Shown: positions 1 to 11,241 of the stretch, piece after piece
Layout of the letters: every line of letters begins with the position of its first letter
Numbering within the stretch: position 1 is the stretch's first letter
Assembly: GCF_000281045.1 (NCBI RefSeq)
Contig: NW_008246068.1
Span: 1,332,989 to 1,396,988 of the forward strand
Reading direction: 5' to 3'
DNA length: 64,000 nt
DNA from: Saprolegnia diclina VS20
Lineage: Eukaryota > Oomycota > Saprolegniomycetes > Saprolegniales > Saprolegniaceae
Program-made: the position numbers and the translations under genes
Notes under the pieces: model-generated
The model's input: only the letters and a program-made list of their open reading frames with translations
Database searches by the model: none
Told to the model about the DNA's origin: nothing

Positions 1-3000
1 CTGTAGTCCTTGTAGATCTGCGAGTCGGGGCGCGAGGGATACGCAAAGGCGACGTGGCGCAATTCGAGCTCGCCCTTGACCTCGTCAAGCACAAGACCGT
101 TCGACGCCGAGCAGTCGATGGACGGGACGCGGTCGATGATGCCAAAGATGCTGCCGACCGCCTTCTTGGCCTTGGCCATGTCGCCAAAGCCCTGGGCCGC
201 CATGCCGACACCAAACGACGAGAGCAAGATCGGGTTGAGCACGAGGAACATGCGTTCAAAGTCGACGTCGCCGCGGATGATGAGCCAGCCGCCAAACCAA
301 AAGAGGAACGCCATCGCAAAGAACATGCAGCTCTGCGAGACGCCAAAGCCGACACCCGCCAAGATGCCCACCTTGTGGTCCGTGGTCGGCGAGAGCTGCA
401 GAAAGGTCAGGTACGCTTCGTTGGTCGTCTTCTCGAGGCAGAAGGACGCGACCGTTCGGATCGAGTTGATCGCCTCCGAGAGGAGCGCGCCGGCGCGGAT
501 GTCGCCGTCGTTGACGTTCTTGCCCGTGTTGCCGCCCATCGACTGCATCTGGATGAACGCGCCAAAGCCAATGATAGGGAACACCCCGAGGAGCGCGAGC
601 GTCATTTGCCAGCTCTGCGAAAACGCAATGCCAAAGGCAACGGCCAACGTCGAGACGTTGACGAGGACGACGTTGACCGTCTCGGCCGTCATGGTGCGGA
701 TGGCAGCCGAGTCGGTCGCGAGGCGCGTCGTCAGCGAGCCAGACGAGTGCTTCTCGTCGTCAAACCAGCCAATGTCCTGGCGCAGCATCGCCTCAAAGCA
801 CAAGCCACGAATGCGCGACGTAAAGCGCTCGCAAGCGATCGAAAACTGGTGGTTCTGGAGCGTGAGCGCCGCGCAAAAGACGACGCCGAGACCCGCAAAC
901 CCCGCGGCCCAGAGCGACGCTTCGTGCCGCATCGCGTCAGAGGTGCTGTCGAGCTTGAAGAAGAGGACCGTGCACTTGGTCAAGAGCACGCCCCAGATAG
1001 GGAAGACGGCGCCGTTGAGGACCGCGCCAATGCCACCAAAGATAAAGTTGAGCATCTCCGGCTTGCTCAAGCTCCAGATGCGCGAGACAGGCACGTCCTT
1101 GGCGGCCTCCACGTCCGTCTCGGCGTCGCTCTCGGCATCGTCGTGCTTGGCCGACTCTTGGTGGCTCACACGCGAAAACTGGCGCGAGCGCGAGTGGAGG
1201 CGGTTGCGACCGGCCGTCACCGGCGCCGGCGAGAGCTCGTCGTCGAGGTCTTCGTCCATGTCGACCTTCTTCATCTGCGCATCAACAAGCGTCTTGTAGA
1301 GACCATGCGGCAGCTGCAGAAGCGCGTCGTGCGTGCCTTCTTCGACAACGTTGCCAGCTTCAAGCACCGCAATGCGGTCGGCATTGCGGATCGTCGAGAG
1401 ACGGTGCGCAATGATGATCGTCGTCCGGTTGCCCGACGCCACCAGATGATCGAGCGACGCCTGCACAATGTGCTCGCTCTCCGTGTCGAGCGCCGACGTC
1501 GCTTCGTCCAGAATCAGAATGCTCGGGTTCTTGATGATCGCGCGGGCAATCGCAATACGTTGTTTCTACAAACATCCACGGTTTCAGATCCTCGTAGAAA
1601 GTGCAAAGTGAGAAAGGACGACATACCTGACCGCCCGAGAGCTGCGCACCGCGGTCGCCGACTTCCGTGTCAAACCCATCGGGAAACCCCATGATAAAGT
1701 CGTACGCGTTGGCTTGCTTGGCAGCCGCAAACACCTCATCGAGCGTCGCACCCGGCTTGCCGTGGCGAATGTTGTTGGCGATCGAGTCTTGAAAGAGGCA
1801 CGGCTCCTGGCCCACGAGACCGATCTGCGACCGAAGCCACTTGAGGTTGAGGTCCTTGATGTCGTGGCCGTCGAGCGTCACAGTGCCCGAGAGCGGGTCG
1901 TAGAAGCGTTCGAGGAGCGACACGATCGTGCTCTTGCCGCTGCCGCTGGCACCGACGAGCGCAATCTTTTGGCCTGCCGGAATGTGCAACGAGTAGCCCG
2001 CGCACACTTGGACGTTGGGCCGCGACGGGTACGCAAACGAAATGTTGGAGAGCGCGATCTCGCCCTGGACCGTCGGCAGGACCGTGCCGGCATCGTCCGA
2101 GCTCGCGTCGATCTTGGACTCGCGCTCGATGAGCTCAAACACATCGTAGGCCGCGGACCGGGCAGAGAACATGGCCTGCGCGCTCGGGCCGGCCTGGCCG
2201 AGCGCCATGGAGCTCATGACAATCGAGAAGAAGACGGTGATGACGCGACCACCGTCGTAGCAGCCGCTGCCAACACACTTGTCGTTGATCTGGTCGTTCG
2301 TGATCTTGACCGCGCCGTAGTACATGCCGACAGCGTACGTGCAGAAGACGACAAAGAACATACCACCAGTGCCAAGGCCGACCGCAAGGCCCTTCTTGAC
2401 GCCGGCGACCTCGGTCTTGCGCAGGGCGGCCTTGTACTTGTCGGCCATGCGGCTCATGGCGTTGAACATGTGCACGGTGCGGATGTTGCTGAGCGACTCT
2501 TCGGCGACACCACCGGCTTCGGCGTACGACTCGATGCCGCCTTGGGTCGCCGACGCGATCGCCTTGATCATGAAGTAGCCGCTCGCAGCGATGAGCGGCG
2601 TGAACGCAAAGAGGACAAGGGCGAGTTCCCAGCCGTAGCAGAAGGCAATGATAAAGCCCGAGAGCGCCATGGTCGTAAAATTGATGCCGTCGCCAACCTT
2701 GCGGCCCATGCCTTCTTGGATGATGAGCGTCGTGTCGGCGACGCGGGTTGCGAGCTGCATGGGTTCGTTGACGTCAAACCAGCCGACCTCCTGGCGCAGA
2801 ATGGCCGACGCATAGGCGTGGCGGAGGCGCTTGGCCTGGCGCGACGCCGCGATCGACCAGCAAGCGATTTGTGCAAAGCCGCAGAGAAGCACGAGCGCGC
2901 CGAGCCAGACGAACTGGACCACGACCTTGTTGATGCTGGTCCGGAGGTCGTCGGCGCTCAACGACGACACCTGCGACGGGTTGAACGCGTTGAGGATGTC

Positions 3001-3240
3001 GCCAAAGAAGATGATCTGGATCGGCTGCGAGACGCCCGTGAACATGGCGGCGACCGTGCCGACGGCCATGAGCAACTTGTCCGTCGAGTCGGCGAACGTA
3101 AAGAGCTTGGTAAGCGAGACCATCTTGGCCTCCTTGGCGGGCGCAGGCGAGGCGTCCGCAGCGGCGGCAGTCGCCTTGGGTGTGGCGACCTCGACAAAGT
3201 CCGTTGTCGGCTTGCCGTCAACCTCGACTGTCTTGGACAT
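1..3240 (-). CDS. ABCB-type (P-glycoprotein/MDR-like) full ABC transporter, C-terminus cut by window edge
   Basis: This is an ATP-driven exporter of the ABCB subfamily, built as TMD1-NBD1-TMD2-NBD2 in a membrane. The start is the ATG at 3240, the first in frame. Exon 1 (3240-1627) holds a hydrophilic leader of about 40 residues, six predicted helices and NBD1 with Walker [10 protein letters not shown] and signature LSGGQ. A 61-nt intron (1626-1566, GTATGT...TTGTAG, phase 0) falls exactly after the Q of LSGGQ. Exon 2 resumes with KQRIAIARA and Walker [13 protein letters not shown], then an Asp/Glu-rich linker, the second six-helix domain and the start of NBD2, reading open to position 1. Known ABCB exporters move lipids or drugs; the substrate here cannot be told. 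The long plus-strand frames across this region are antisense shadows. Confidence 0.95.
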
Positions 3241-4397
3241 GGGGATTTGAAAAATAAGTTCTTATTGCTTGCGAGCTGCTAACGTCCGTCCATCACGAGT
3301 GATTATACCCGGCGGCCTGGCCCTAATCAGCGCATCGATTAGAGCCACAGCGCCAGCGCATGATACCCCAGCTGGCATCGCTTTTAATTCGACGACAAAA
3401 GAAGCATACAAACATGTAGTACAATGTATTAAAATACAATGACGCGATCGTAGCCAATCCCGTGGCAGGATATCGCCACCGTGGTTTTGGGCCAATCAGC
3501 GCGCGCTCGTCGGCTGTCACAGCATTACTCTATTCCCACAGGATTGAATTGCATACAAACCACAAGGTAATAAAATACATACGGGATGCAAAAACAAGCG
3601 CTCGCTACGTTAAGAAACCCCGAGCTTGCTTTAAATGGCTTTCTATGCAATACCAATTGCAAGGTAGATTTCAAGCGCTTCTTGAAAAAGCAAGAAGCAA
3701 GCATTACGCTCGCGGCGGGGCGTGTGCAACAGCTTCGAAAGGCAACTTGTGGTGATCGGGTGCTGACCACCGACGAACGGCGGAGAACGCCAGAATGATG
3801 ATTACGTGGCAAGCTCCACGACGAGCGATCGTTGACGCTTGCAGTTTGCCCTTTGCCAGCCCATCAGCCCGGTCAGTTCGTAGAGACCAGGGCTTTGGTT
3901 ACGTAAAGTTGGTGTCTGTGACGAGCGTCGTAAGAGAAATGAACGCACAACGGCACTCGACCTTTTCGGGGCATGGGCTTCCCCGGCGTTCCTGTCGTTG
4001 CCGCTGCTTTTACAACTTTGGCTCTTGATTCGCGTCAACATATTTCGAGAATGATGCACATGGAGAGCGGTCTTGTCCAGAGATACTCGCAGATTCCTTG
4101 ACCAACCAGGTACAACCACTTGTGGGAGCTCTTGTGGGTTGCGTCTGATGAGCTCGAATAAATCCAGATTGAGTAAACTCCTGTTATGTTATGTGGGCTC
4201 GCGTGGCAGCCGAGCGGTTGCCGGTGCGAATCTTAGCTTTACTAGCGCCCAAGAGCTGCCGGCATCGCCACACCACTTCAAACCCCGTGTACCACCACCT
4301 TTTATACTATCATTTCCCTTTCGCACTGCCCTCCAGGCACGCGAGTGCGTTTGAAACTGAGCGCATACGATGCATTTAGCGCATGTAAAAATAGGCT
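3241..4397. other. Intergenic region between divergent genes; no gene seen
   Basis: This 1.16-kb stretch separates the ABC transporter and the GPI-anchored protein, which are transcribed away from each other. It has short open frames only, none with convincing composition. A CCAATCAG box lies near 3492. Two similar segments, near 3400-3450 and 3550-3595 (each containing GCATACAAAC followed by an AT-rich ATAAAATACA-like tail), suggest an old local duplication. Confidence 0.5.
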
Positions 4398-5182
4398 ATG
4401 CGCAGTACAAGCCGACTGCGATGCCTCGGACTGCTGTGGCTCGTATTGGCGCAGGAGCTCGACCAAGCGAATGCGGTCGTGAGTCTGCCTAACCTCGAGT
4501 TCAACGCGGCGACGGGTCAGAACGCGTATGCGAGCAGCTACTTCCAATTCGACCTTAACCCGGTCCTCGACACCAAGTACATTCCCAGTACTACACTCTA
4601 CACGACGTGCTTATTCCTCATGCACTGCGTAGATAATGGCATCGATGGCCTCGTCGTGCAAACGAGCTGGTGGTCGAGCGGCCGAATGAACGAGTCGGTG
4701 TTCTTCCAGGTCAATTTCACGGCCGAGTCGCCCGTCATTAGCAAAGTCATCATTCGCTGGCACGGCTACTTGGCCGCCAAAGCGTACACAATCAGCACGT
4801 CGTATTCGGGCTACAACCGCACGTTCCTCCTCTACAACGAGGTGGACAACGCGTCGACGGTCTGGGACCGTGTCGACGTCGTCCGGCCCGCGAGCAACTC
4901 GTCCGCGCGCTTCTACTATCTGCGCGTCGACATGGTCTCGCCGGCCAGCTGCGACCCCAACAACGTGCATGGCTGCACCCGCCGGCTCGCCGACCAAGGC
5001 CCGATCTACGGCATCCGCGAACTCGAAGTCTGGTCGGCGTCGCAGCTTTCAGGTACGTCGCCGTGATGATCCGTGCTGCAACAACTACAGCCGGGTGTGT
5101 AGGTGCGGTCGTCGCCGCGCCGTCGTCGCTGCTGCTCGCTGGCATGCTGCTATCGTTGGCAGCCTCTAGTCTAGCATTCTGA
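4398..5182 (+). CDS. Secreted, GPI-anchored F5/8-type C (discoidin-like) domain protein
   Basis: The product is a cell-surface protein with one galactose-binding-like fold. The ATG at 4398 opens a signal peptide (hydrophobic LRCLGLLWLVLAQ). The body resembles an F5/8 type C domain: an ASS-containing start, NNGIDG...SWWSSG, several N-glycosylation sequons, and a closing strand IYGIRELEVW. I read exons 4398-4587, 4633-5052 and 5091-5182. The first intron (45 nt) is in frame, so it could be retained, but removing it restores NNGIDG. The second (5053-5090, GTACGT...CTACAG, 38 nt) adds a short polar stretch and a hydrophobic C-terminus, AGMLLSLAASSLAF, ending at TGA 5180-5182. Such a tail is typical of a GPI-attachment signal. 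Without that splice the protein ends at 5066 with no anchor. Ligand unknown. Confidence 0.8.
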
Positions 5183-5591
5183 GTCGTCACGATCCACGAC
5201 CTTTCGACCTTGCAAGCGTATCCTTCCAGCATGGAATCCTTCCTGCATGGTCGCGTACCGTGGCTTGACGACGTCGCAGGCGGCATGGCCGCGGATACAT
5301 ATCAGCGCATGCACACACGCACGTCATCGAGCAGCGCGGACGAGGCCAGCGCCAGCGCAGGGCGGGCACGAGCACCGCGCGATGCCACGTTGGATCGTCG
5401 ACGCTGCCAAGATATGCTTTGCGTATCCGGATATGCAGCGTTGTTTTTTGTTGTTTTATTGTTTGCTACAAAGAGCAAGCTTGGGGTGCGTATTTAAATC
5501 CCCAAGCGACCGCGTCGTGGCCGCCTGTCGGCGCGCAGCCAACGCCCATGGCCGGTCGACGACCCTCTAGAGAGCAATGTAGCATGATGCA
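5183..5591. other. Intergenic region, putative promoter of the acetyltransferase
   Basis: About 400 nt between two genes on the same strand. Short open frames occur but none has supporting motifs. The stretch near 5440-5480 is T-rich. Nothing else is recognised. Confidence 0.4.
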
Positions 5592-8500
5592 ATGGTCTGC
5601 TTCGGGGCTAGCCCTCGGCGAACACCCTCGGACGCTGTCAACCGGGACATCCGGATACGGCGGACTGGGCCTGGCGGCTTGGATTCGCTGGCGACGGTGC
5701 GGGATACAAAGCGCAAGATAAAACTTTCAAAAGGCGCTGATTTATCGAAGGAATTCGATATTGCCGGCCGCAGCTCATCTCGTTGAAGACGCGCTGGCCG
5801 CGCGTGGACGTCAGGATTGCGCTCTACCTCAAGAAGAAGCAGGACACGTGGTGTCTCGAGGTCGCCGACAAGCCGCGGAAGCCTCCGATGCACACGTTCG
5901 TCGACGAGTCGGACGAGAGCTCGAGCAGCGACAACGCGGCCGAGCGCCAGCCATCGCGCGTGGACCGCCAGCACACACAGGTAGCGACAAAGACAAGAAA
6001 CGGCAAGGCGCCGGTGCGCCCGCGCAGCGCCAGCGCGTCGACCGCCGTTCGCCAGACGCCACGCGCTGTGGCCACGCCGGCCGCGCGATCGAGCCACAGC
6101 ATGGGACACCGACCCTCGCGCTGCGACCAGACGATCATCGACTTGACGGGCGCAGACGACGTCGAGATGCAGGCCGAGACGCCGTCGAGCGGGGTGAAAA
6201 ACACGTCCGATCTCGCGATCGCGCCGGTTCAAGTCGTCAAGCGGCGCAAGACACAACAGCACCTGAAGACCGCTTTGGGTACCTCCCGACGATCGACGAG
6301 CGTAGTACGACGCACCGCGCTGCCGCCATCGTATGCCGCCGTTCTCCTCTTGCATTCAAGGGGCTACCAGCCGACGCCGTCCTCGGCCATCACGCACATT
6401 GTCGGTACGTCATCCTCCACGTCGCTCCTCGCACCATCTCATGATGCATGCATTGTAGATCTGTGTCTGAGCTATCTCGGCGACGCAATGCGCGTCGGCG
6501 CCGGGGCCAAGCTATGGAAGCAGCTCGCGAACGCCGACAATGCCCACAAAGTCCATGGTCAGCGCCTCGTGCATACGTGGCGCACGCTCCAAGCGTCATC
6601 ATCGTCCGTCTCAATACCATCGTCGGCATCTGCACCCGTGGTCTCGACCGTCGGCAACGTTGGCTTGTGGCGCATGCCCACCAACATGGCCGAGTGTATA
6701 TTTCTCGACAAGATGCGACAGACCTTTCAGCCGTCGACGATTCGGCGCAAGCCAAGGCGCAAGCAGCCGCGGTATACGATCCAAGGCCACCACATGAAGG
6801 AGTTCAAGCCCCGGAAGCGCGCACGCACCGAACCGACGCCCAAAGCCGTCGTCGCCGTTGCCGTCGCACCGACACCGCCACCGACTGCCGTCGTTGAAGA
6901 CGCAACGGACGTCGTCTGTACCCACGCGCACGTCTCGGGGTCCAACCCGAGTCTGCCCGACGGCTGGACGTACGCGCCGCTCCCAACGCCGCTCACGCGC
7001 GTCCAGCCGCTGGCCAACTTGAGTCGCGACCAGATTGCCCTCCACGTCGAGACGTTGCGCTGCGACAGCCGGCTCACGCGGTTTCGGCGCCTCGTGCCCC
7101 TGCTCACTCGGCTCATGGAGCACGCGCGTAACACCAAAGGCCTCTTCAACGCGCCGGTCGACCCCGTTGCGCTCGACCTGCCAACGTACAACGACATCAT
7201 TGCCCGGCCGATGGACCTCGGCACGATCAAGAAGACGCTCGATGCGGGCAAGTACGTCTCACTCGACGCCTTTGCGGCCGACGTCCGGCTCGTCTTTGAG
7301 AACGCGATGCTCTTCAACGGCAAGGACCACTGGGTCCACGGGAACGCCAAGCTCTTACGCCAGTGTTTTGACGATCTCTGGGTCGCCGAGCTCGTCAAAG
7401 CCGGTGCGGACGGCGAGAAGGCCGCGGCGCACGCATGCAGCGTCTGCGCCGGGCACACGTGCGCGCTCTGTGACGACGGCTGCCTCGAGCTGACGCTGCC
7501 GCACTACCAGTGCTTTGGCAACTGTGGCACGGTCTTTCGGAAGGGCATGAGCTACTACGTCACGCGGGACGGCACGCGCATGTGGTGCATGAAGTGCCGA
7601 AACCGCGGCATGAAGGAAGAGAAAACCAAGCGCGATGAAGACGAGGGTGGTAGTAGCAACTACCTACGCGGGGCGGCGCGCGCGCTGTGGCCGACCGCGG
7701 CTGAAATGGCGCCGCTCTTGAGCAAGAAAAAGTGCGAAGTCGACGTCGAGCCGTGGGTCCGCTGCGGCAGCTGCGATCGCTGGATGCACCAAGTGTGCGC
7801 GCTCTTCAACGCTGTCGAAGACGCGTACGCGTCACCGCCCACGTCGTCCAGCAATGCGTTTACGTGTCCGCTGTGCGAGCTCGCGGCCAAGCAAACGTCG
7901 ACGACACCGTCGATCGACTGCCGGAGTCTGCCCGAGTCGCCATTGAGTATCTTTTTGGAGCAGCGCTTGCGGGCAGCGATTCCCACCGGCGACGCCGATG
8001 CACTCTACGTACGCGAATCGACGTTCGCGAACCACAAGTTCTTCATGCCGCCGTCGATCGTCGAGGCGTTCAAAATGAACGCTGACGCGCTCCGTGCGGC
8101 GTGTCCGGACGCGGCGTCCGAAGCGCGCGAACTCCCGGTCCGCGTCTCGTTTGCGACCAAGTCGATCTTCCTCTTCCAGAAGCAGCAAGGCGTCGACGTC
8201 TGCCTCTTTGCCATGTACGTCCAAGAGTACAACGACGACTGCGAGCTGGTCGAGAACCGCCGGAGCGCGTACCTCGCCTACATTGACAGCGTGCGGTATC
8301 TCCAGCCGCCGTCGATCCGGACGCTGGTGTACCACCGCGTCCTCCTTGGCTACTTTGACTATGCGCGCCACCATGGCCTCGACCGTATTCACATTTGGAG
8401 TTGTCCGCCGACGCGCAGTCAGTCGTACGTCTTCTGGTGCCACCCGACCTTCCAAAAAACGCCGAGCGTCGACCACCTCCGCGCCTGGTACAAGCGAGTG

Positions 8501-9307
8501 CTGCAAAAAGCCCAAGACGAACACATCATTGATGGCTACACGACGCTCTACGAGCGGTACCTGGCGCCGCTCCAGTCCAAGTACGCAGCCAAAGCAGCGA
8601 AAGCCCCGGAATTGCCGCCGCCGCCAACGACGCCAAGCGACAAGAGTGCAGCCATTACGACCCGCCGCGTCTCGACCAATACGCTGCTCACGGACAAGGA
8701 CGAGTACCTCTGGCCGGCGCCTCTGCCGTTCTTTGACGGCGACATTGTACCGTCCGAGCTCGACCGTGTCATTCGGCAGCAAAAGTCCAAGAAGCGCAAG
8801 AAGATCTGGGCCGCCGACGCACCGCTCTATGACGACGATGGGCTGCACCGCATGCGCGACACGTTCACGAGCTTTCTCAGTGCCATGAAGATCGTCAAGG
8901 ACGATCTGCTCGTCGTCGACTTGGCGCCACCGACCGCACCGCTTGTGATACCGTCGTTGTCGTCACCGCCGCGGTCGATGATGATGCCGGCGTTCATCGG
9001 GTCGCGGTTCTCGTTTCACCAGCTCAGTCTCCGCGCGTCGTACCAGTTTGACTCGCTCCGGCGCGCCAAGCACTCGACCATGATGCTCCTCCACCACATG
9101 CTCAACGCCAGTGTGCCCCAAGTCAACGTCTTTTGCGCCGAGTGCGCACTCCTCCTGACGCACGCCGTCTACTGGCGCTGCACAACGTGTGCCGAGTACG
9201 CACTCTGCGACTGGTGCCACCTCTGTCACGGCGACCAGCACGCCCACAGGTTAGAGCGCGACGAGACGACGTCACGCGCCGACGACCACCTCTCGCTCGG
9301 CCTCTAA
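5592..9307 (+). CDS. p300/CBP-like histone acetyltransferase (bromodomain, PHD/RING, KAT11, ZZ)
   Basis: This is a nuclear lysine acetyltransferase and transcription coactivator of the p300/CBP family. Domains in order: a Ser/Thr/Pro-rich basic N-terminus; a bromodomain (about 7060-7390, with ARPMDLGTIKKTLD and the acetyl-lysine pocket region); a Cys-rich RING/PHD block (7430-7890); the KAT11 acetyltransferase domain (about 7990-8570) with its hallmark HIWSCPP followed by YVFWCHP; and a C-terminal ZZ-type zinc finger (9120-9230). TAZ and KIX domains were not seen. The ATG at 5592 plus an intron 5697-5773 (GTGCGG...CCGCAG) feeds in frame into the long exon; the first ATG within the long exon is 5888. 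A second intron, 6405-6458 (GTACGT...TTGTAG, 54 nt), is in frame, so it may look like coding sequence. The family call is secure; the first exon is less sure. Confidence 0.9.
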
Positions 9308-10207
9308 GAACTTACTATTTTGCAGCTCGTTTGGCATCCGTGTTGCATAAGCTGGGTGCACGCAGTGTAATGAGAGGCCACACAGCCCGTCCATGCAACA
9401 TGAAACGTCCTCGCGGAGCTGGCGTAGGCGCATGTGTGTCGCAGCAGCACCGAGCCAACGGCCGTGCGCAAGGACAGCTCGTCATGGCGCGCGAGGAATT
9501 GCTGGGGTCGGCATCGAGAGCGGAGAGAGGTGGGCAGCGAGCGTTGGCAGCTGGCGCAACGTGCCAGCACGCCAGAGGTGGAATTGTGTTGTAGCTGCCT
9601 CACCCGCAAGCCAAGCAGCGGAAAGGCTCGCCGGCGTGGAGTGGAGAGCTCAATGGTCGGTCGCGTCATTGCTGTTGCCGTTGGCGAGGACGCAGTGGTA
9701 CAGTGTGCAGCGCGCCACCTGCGCCGCCTCTAGACGCAGTACCAGTACCAGTACCAGTAGTAGTATTACCGCACGGCCAACAGTACACGACCGCCAGCTC
9801 TTCAGTACCACCGACGACGGTGGCTGGCATGGCCCGGCAGCCATGCACGCGACCACGGCCTCGACGTCATCGTCACCGAGGCCAAGGTCCTCTACCATCG
9901 CCATGTCGACGAGGGCAATCATGGCGCAAGCCAGTTCTGCGCCCAAAGATGCGTGGGATGCCCGCGTCAGCGCTTCAAGGAATCTCGGCCAGCTGCGTTG
10001 GCGGCGCCCGTTTCGAAGCTACATTTCCACCAATCAGCGTCGCGCATCGAAATTGCAGACGGTTTGATTGGGTGCGCTGCAGCCAAAGCCACCAATGAGA
10101 TGCATGCCGGCCACTGTGGCGACCTCCGACCTGGTCGAACGTGTCGCGCACGACGGCTGGCATAGCGCAATCGGACGCCGTCATGGCCGCCAGACGTCTC
10201 GCCGACG
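9308..10207. other. Intergenic region with a short microsatellite and CCAAT box
   Basis: This 900-nt stretch lies between two plus-strand genes. Near 9740-9765 is a TACCAG hexanucleotide run grading into TAGTAG. CCAAT-type boxes lie near 10030 (ACCAATCAG) and 10096. Several frames are open but none shows a domain; upstream exons of the next gene, including a signal peptide, could be hidden here. Confidence 0.4.
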
Positions 10208-11158
10208 ATGCAGGTACCGCGTCGTCACTCAGTAGCCGCCTCACGTCTCTGCGACCGGTCGATAGCCACCACGACGCCGGCCCCAAGCGCGATCGTCGAG
10301 CTCGCGAACGCGACGGCGACGCCCTCGCCTCGTACGCTGCCTTGCGCATGAGCCGCGCCCTCACTGCTCTTCTTTATAGCGCTCACGGACGCCAACACCG
10401 GCGCCGATAGCACGACACTCATCCTCGCCATTGTGCTCGGTGTCCTAGGCCTCGGCCTCCTCGTGGGCATGAGCCTCCTGTGGTGCAAGCGCCGGCGGCG
10501 TACCCATCGGCAGCAGGCCCACGAAACGTACTTCAAAGCGACGACGACCAACACCAACTCGAACGAAGACGGGTACAACTATGGCCGCCGGGCTGCGCCG
10601 TATACGATGGACACGTATCCGATCCAGCTCAGCGAGTACCAGCCATCGATGGGGACCGAGTCGGCGCCGGCCGCCGACATGTACTACGCGAGCAACGATA
10701 GCCCCGCCGTGCTACCGCCCAACTACAGCCGGAAGATTGCGATGCGCGGGCGACCTGCCTCGTTCGCGGGCTCGGGCGTCTCGGAGGACTCGTCGATCGT
10801 GTCCAACTCGGAGCGCGAGTCCGAGACCGAGTGGACGACCAAGCTCATCAAGCTGCATCATCAGAGCACATCGTCGGCGTCGTCGTCGTCGGCCGTCTCG
10901 TCGAGCTCGTCGTCGCCGCGCGAGATTGTCATTTTGCACGACCCGAATAAGAGCATGCCACGCGAGTCGGACGGCGTTCGGTATGGTGACTCGATGTTTT
11001 CGCAGCCGTCGCTCGGCCATACGTTTGCCCGCGGCTCTAACGCGTTCCGCGTGAGCTCCTTTAGCTACGACCTCAGTCCGTCGCTTCTCGACACGAACGG
11101 CAGCACCGTCATCATGGAGACCACGTCCCAGACATCTCGCGAGTCGTACGATATTTAA
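10208..11158 (+). CDS. Single-pass membrane protein with Thr/Pro stalk and Ser-rich cytoplasmic tail
   Basis: I do not recognise a family. From the ATG at 10208 the frame gives a short Thr/Ala/Pro stalk (IATTTPAPS) with an N-glycosylation sequon. A 48-nt intron (10332-10379, GTACGC...TTATAG, phase 1) follows. Next comes one strong transmembrane helix (LILAIVLGVLGLGLLVGMSLLW) ended by the stop-transfer cluster CKRRRR. The remaining 210 or so residues are cytoplasmic and low in complexity, with long Ser runs and many possible phosphorylation sites. The total is about 300 residues. No N-terminal signal peptide is present at this start, so an upstream exon may be missing. The layout is like a cell-surface mucin or sensor. 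Its stop lies 83 nt from the stop of the convergent ankyrin gene. Confidence 0.65.
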
Positions 11159-11241
11159 AATAACCCGTCATCATCTATCTCGGCTTCTGTGTTGCCACGT
11201 CATCGTTCGTAGATTCTCGCAAGATATTATTCAGATGAAAA

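Noticed and set aside
54-1694. 546-codon plus-strand open frame
   Set aside because: It is antisense to the ABC transporter, with Arg/Asp/His-rich low-quality composition typical of the reverse of GC-rich coding DNA.
4195-4270. GTGGCAGCCGAGCGGTT resembling the start of a tRNA-Leu/Ser
   Set aside because: No T arm with GTTCRAN and no acceptor-stem pairing follow.
8094-8888. 264-codon open frame of Arg/Ser/Thr-rich composition
   Set aside because: It is a shifted-frame shadow of the p300/CBP-like gene.
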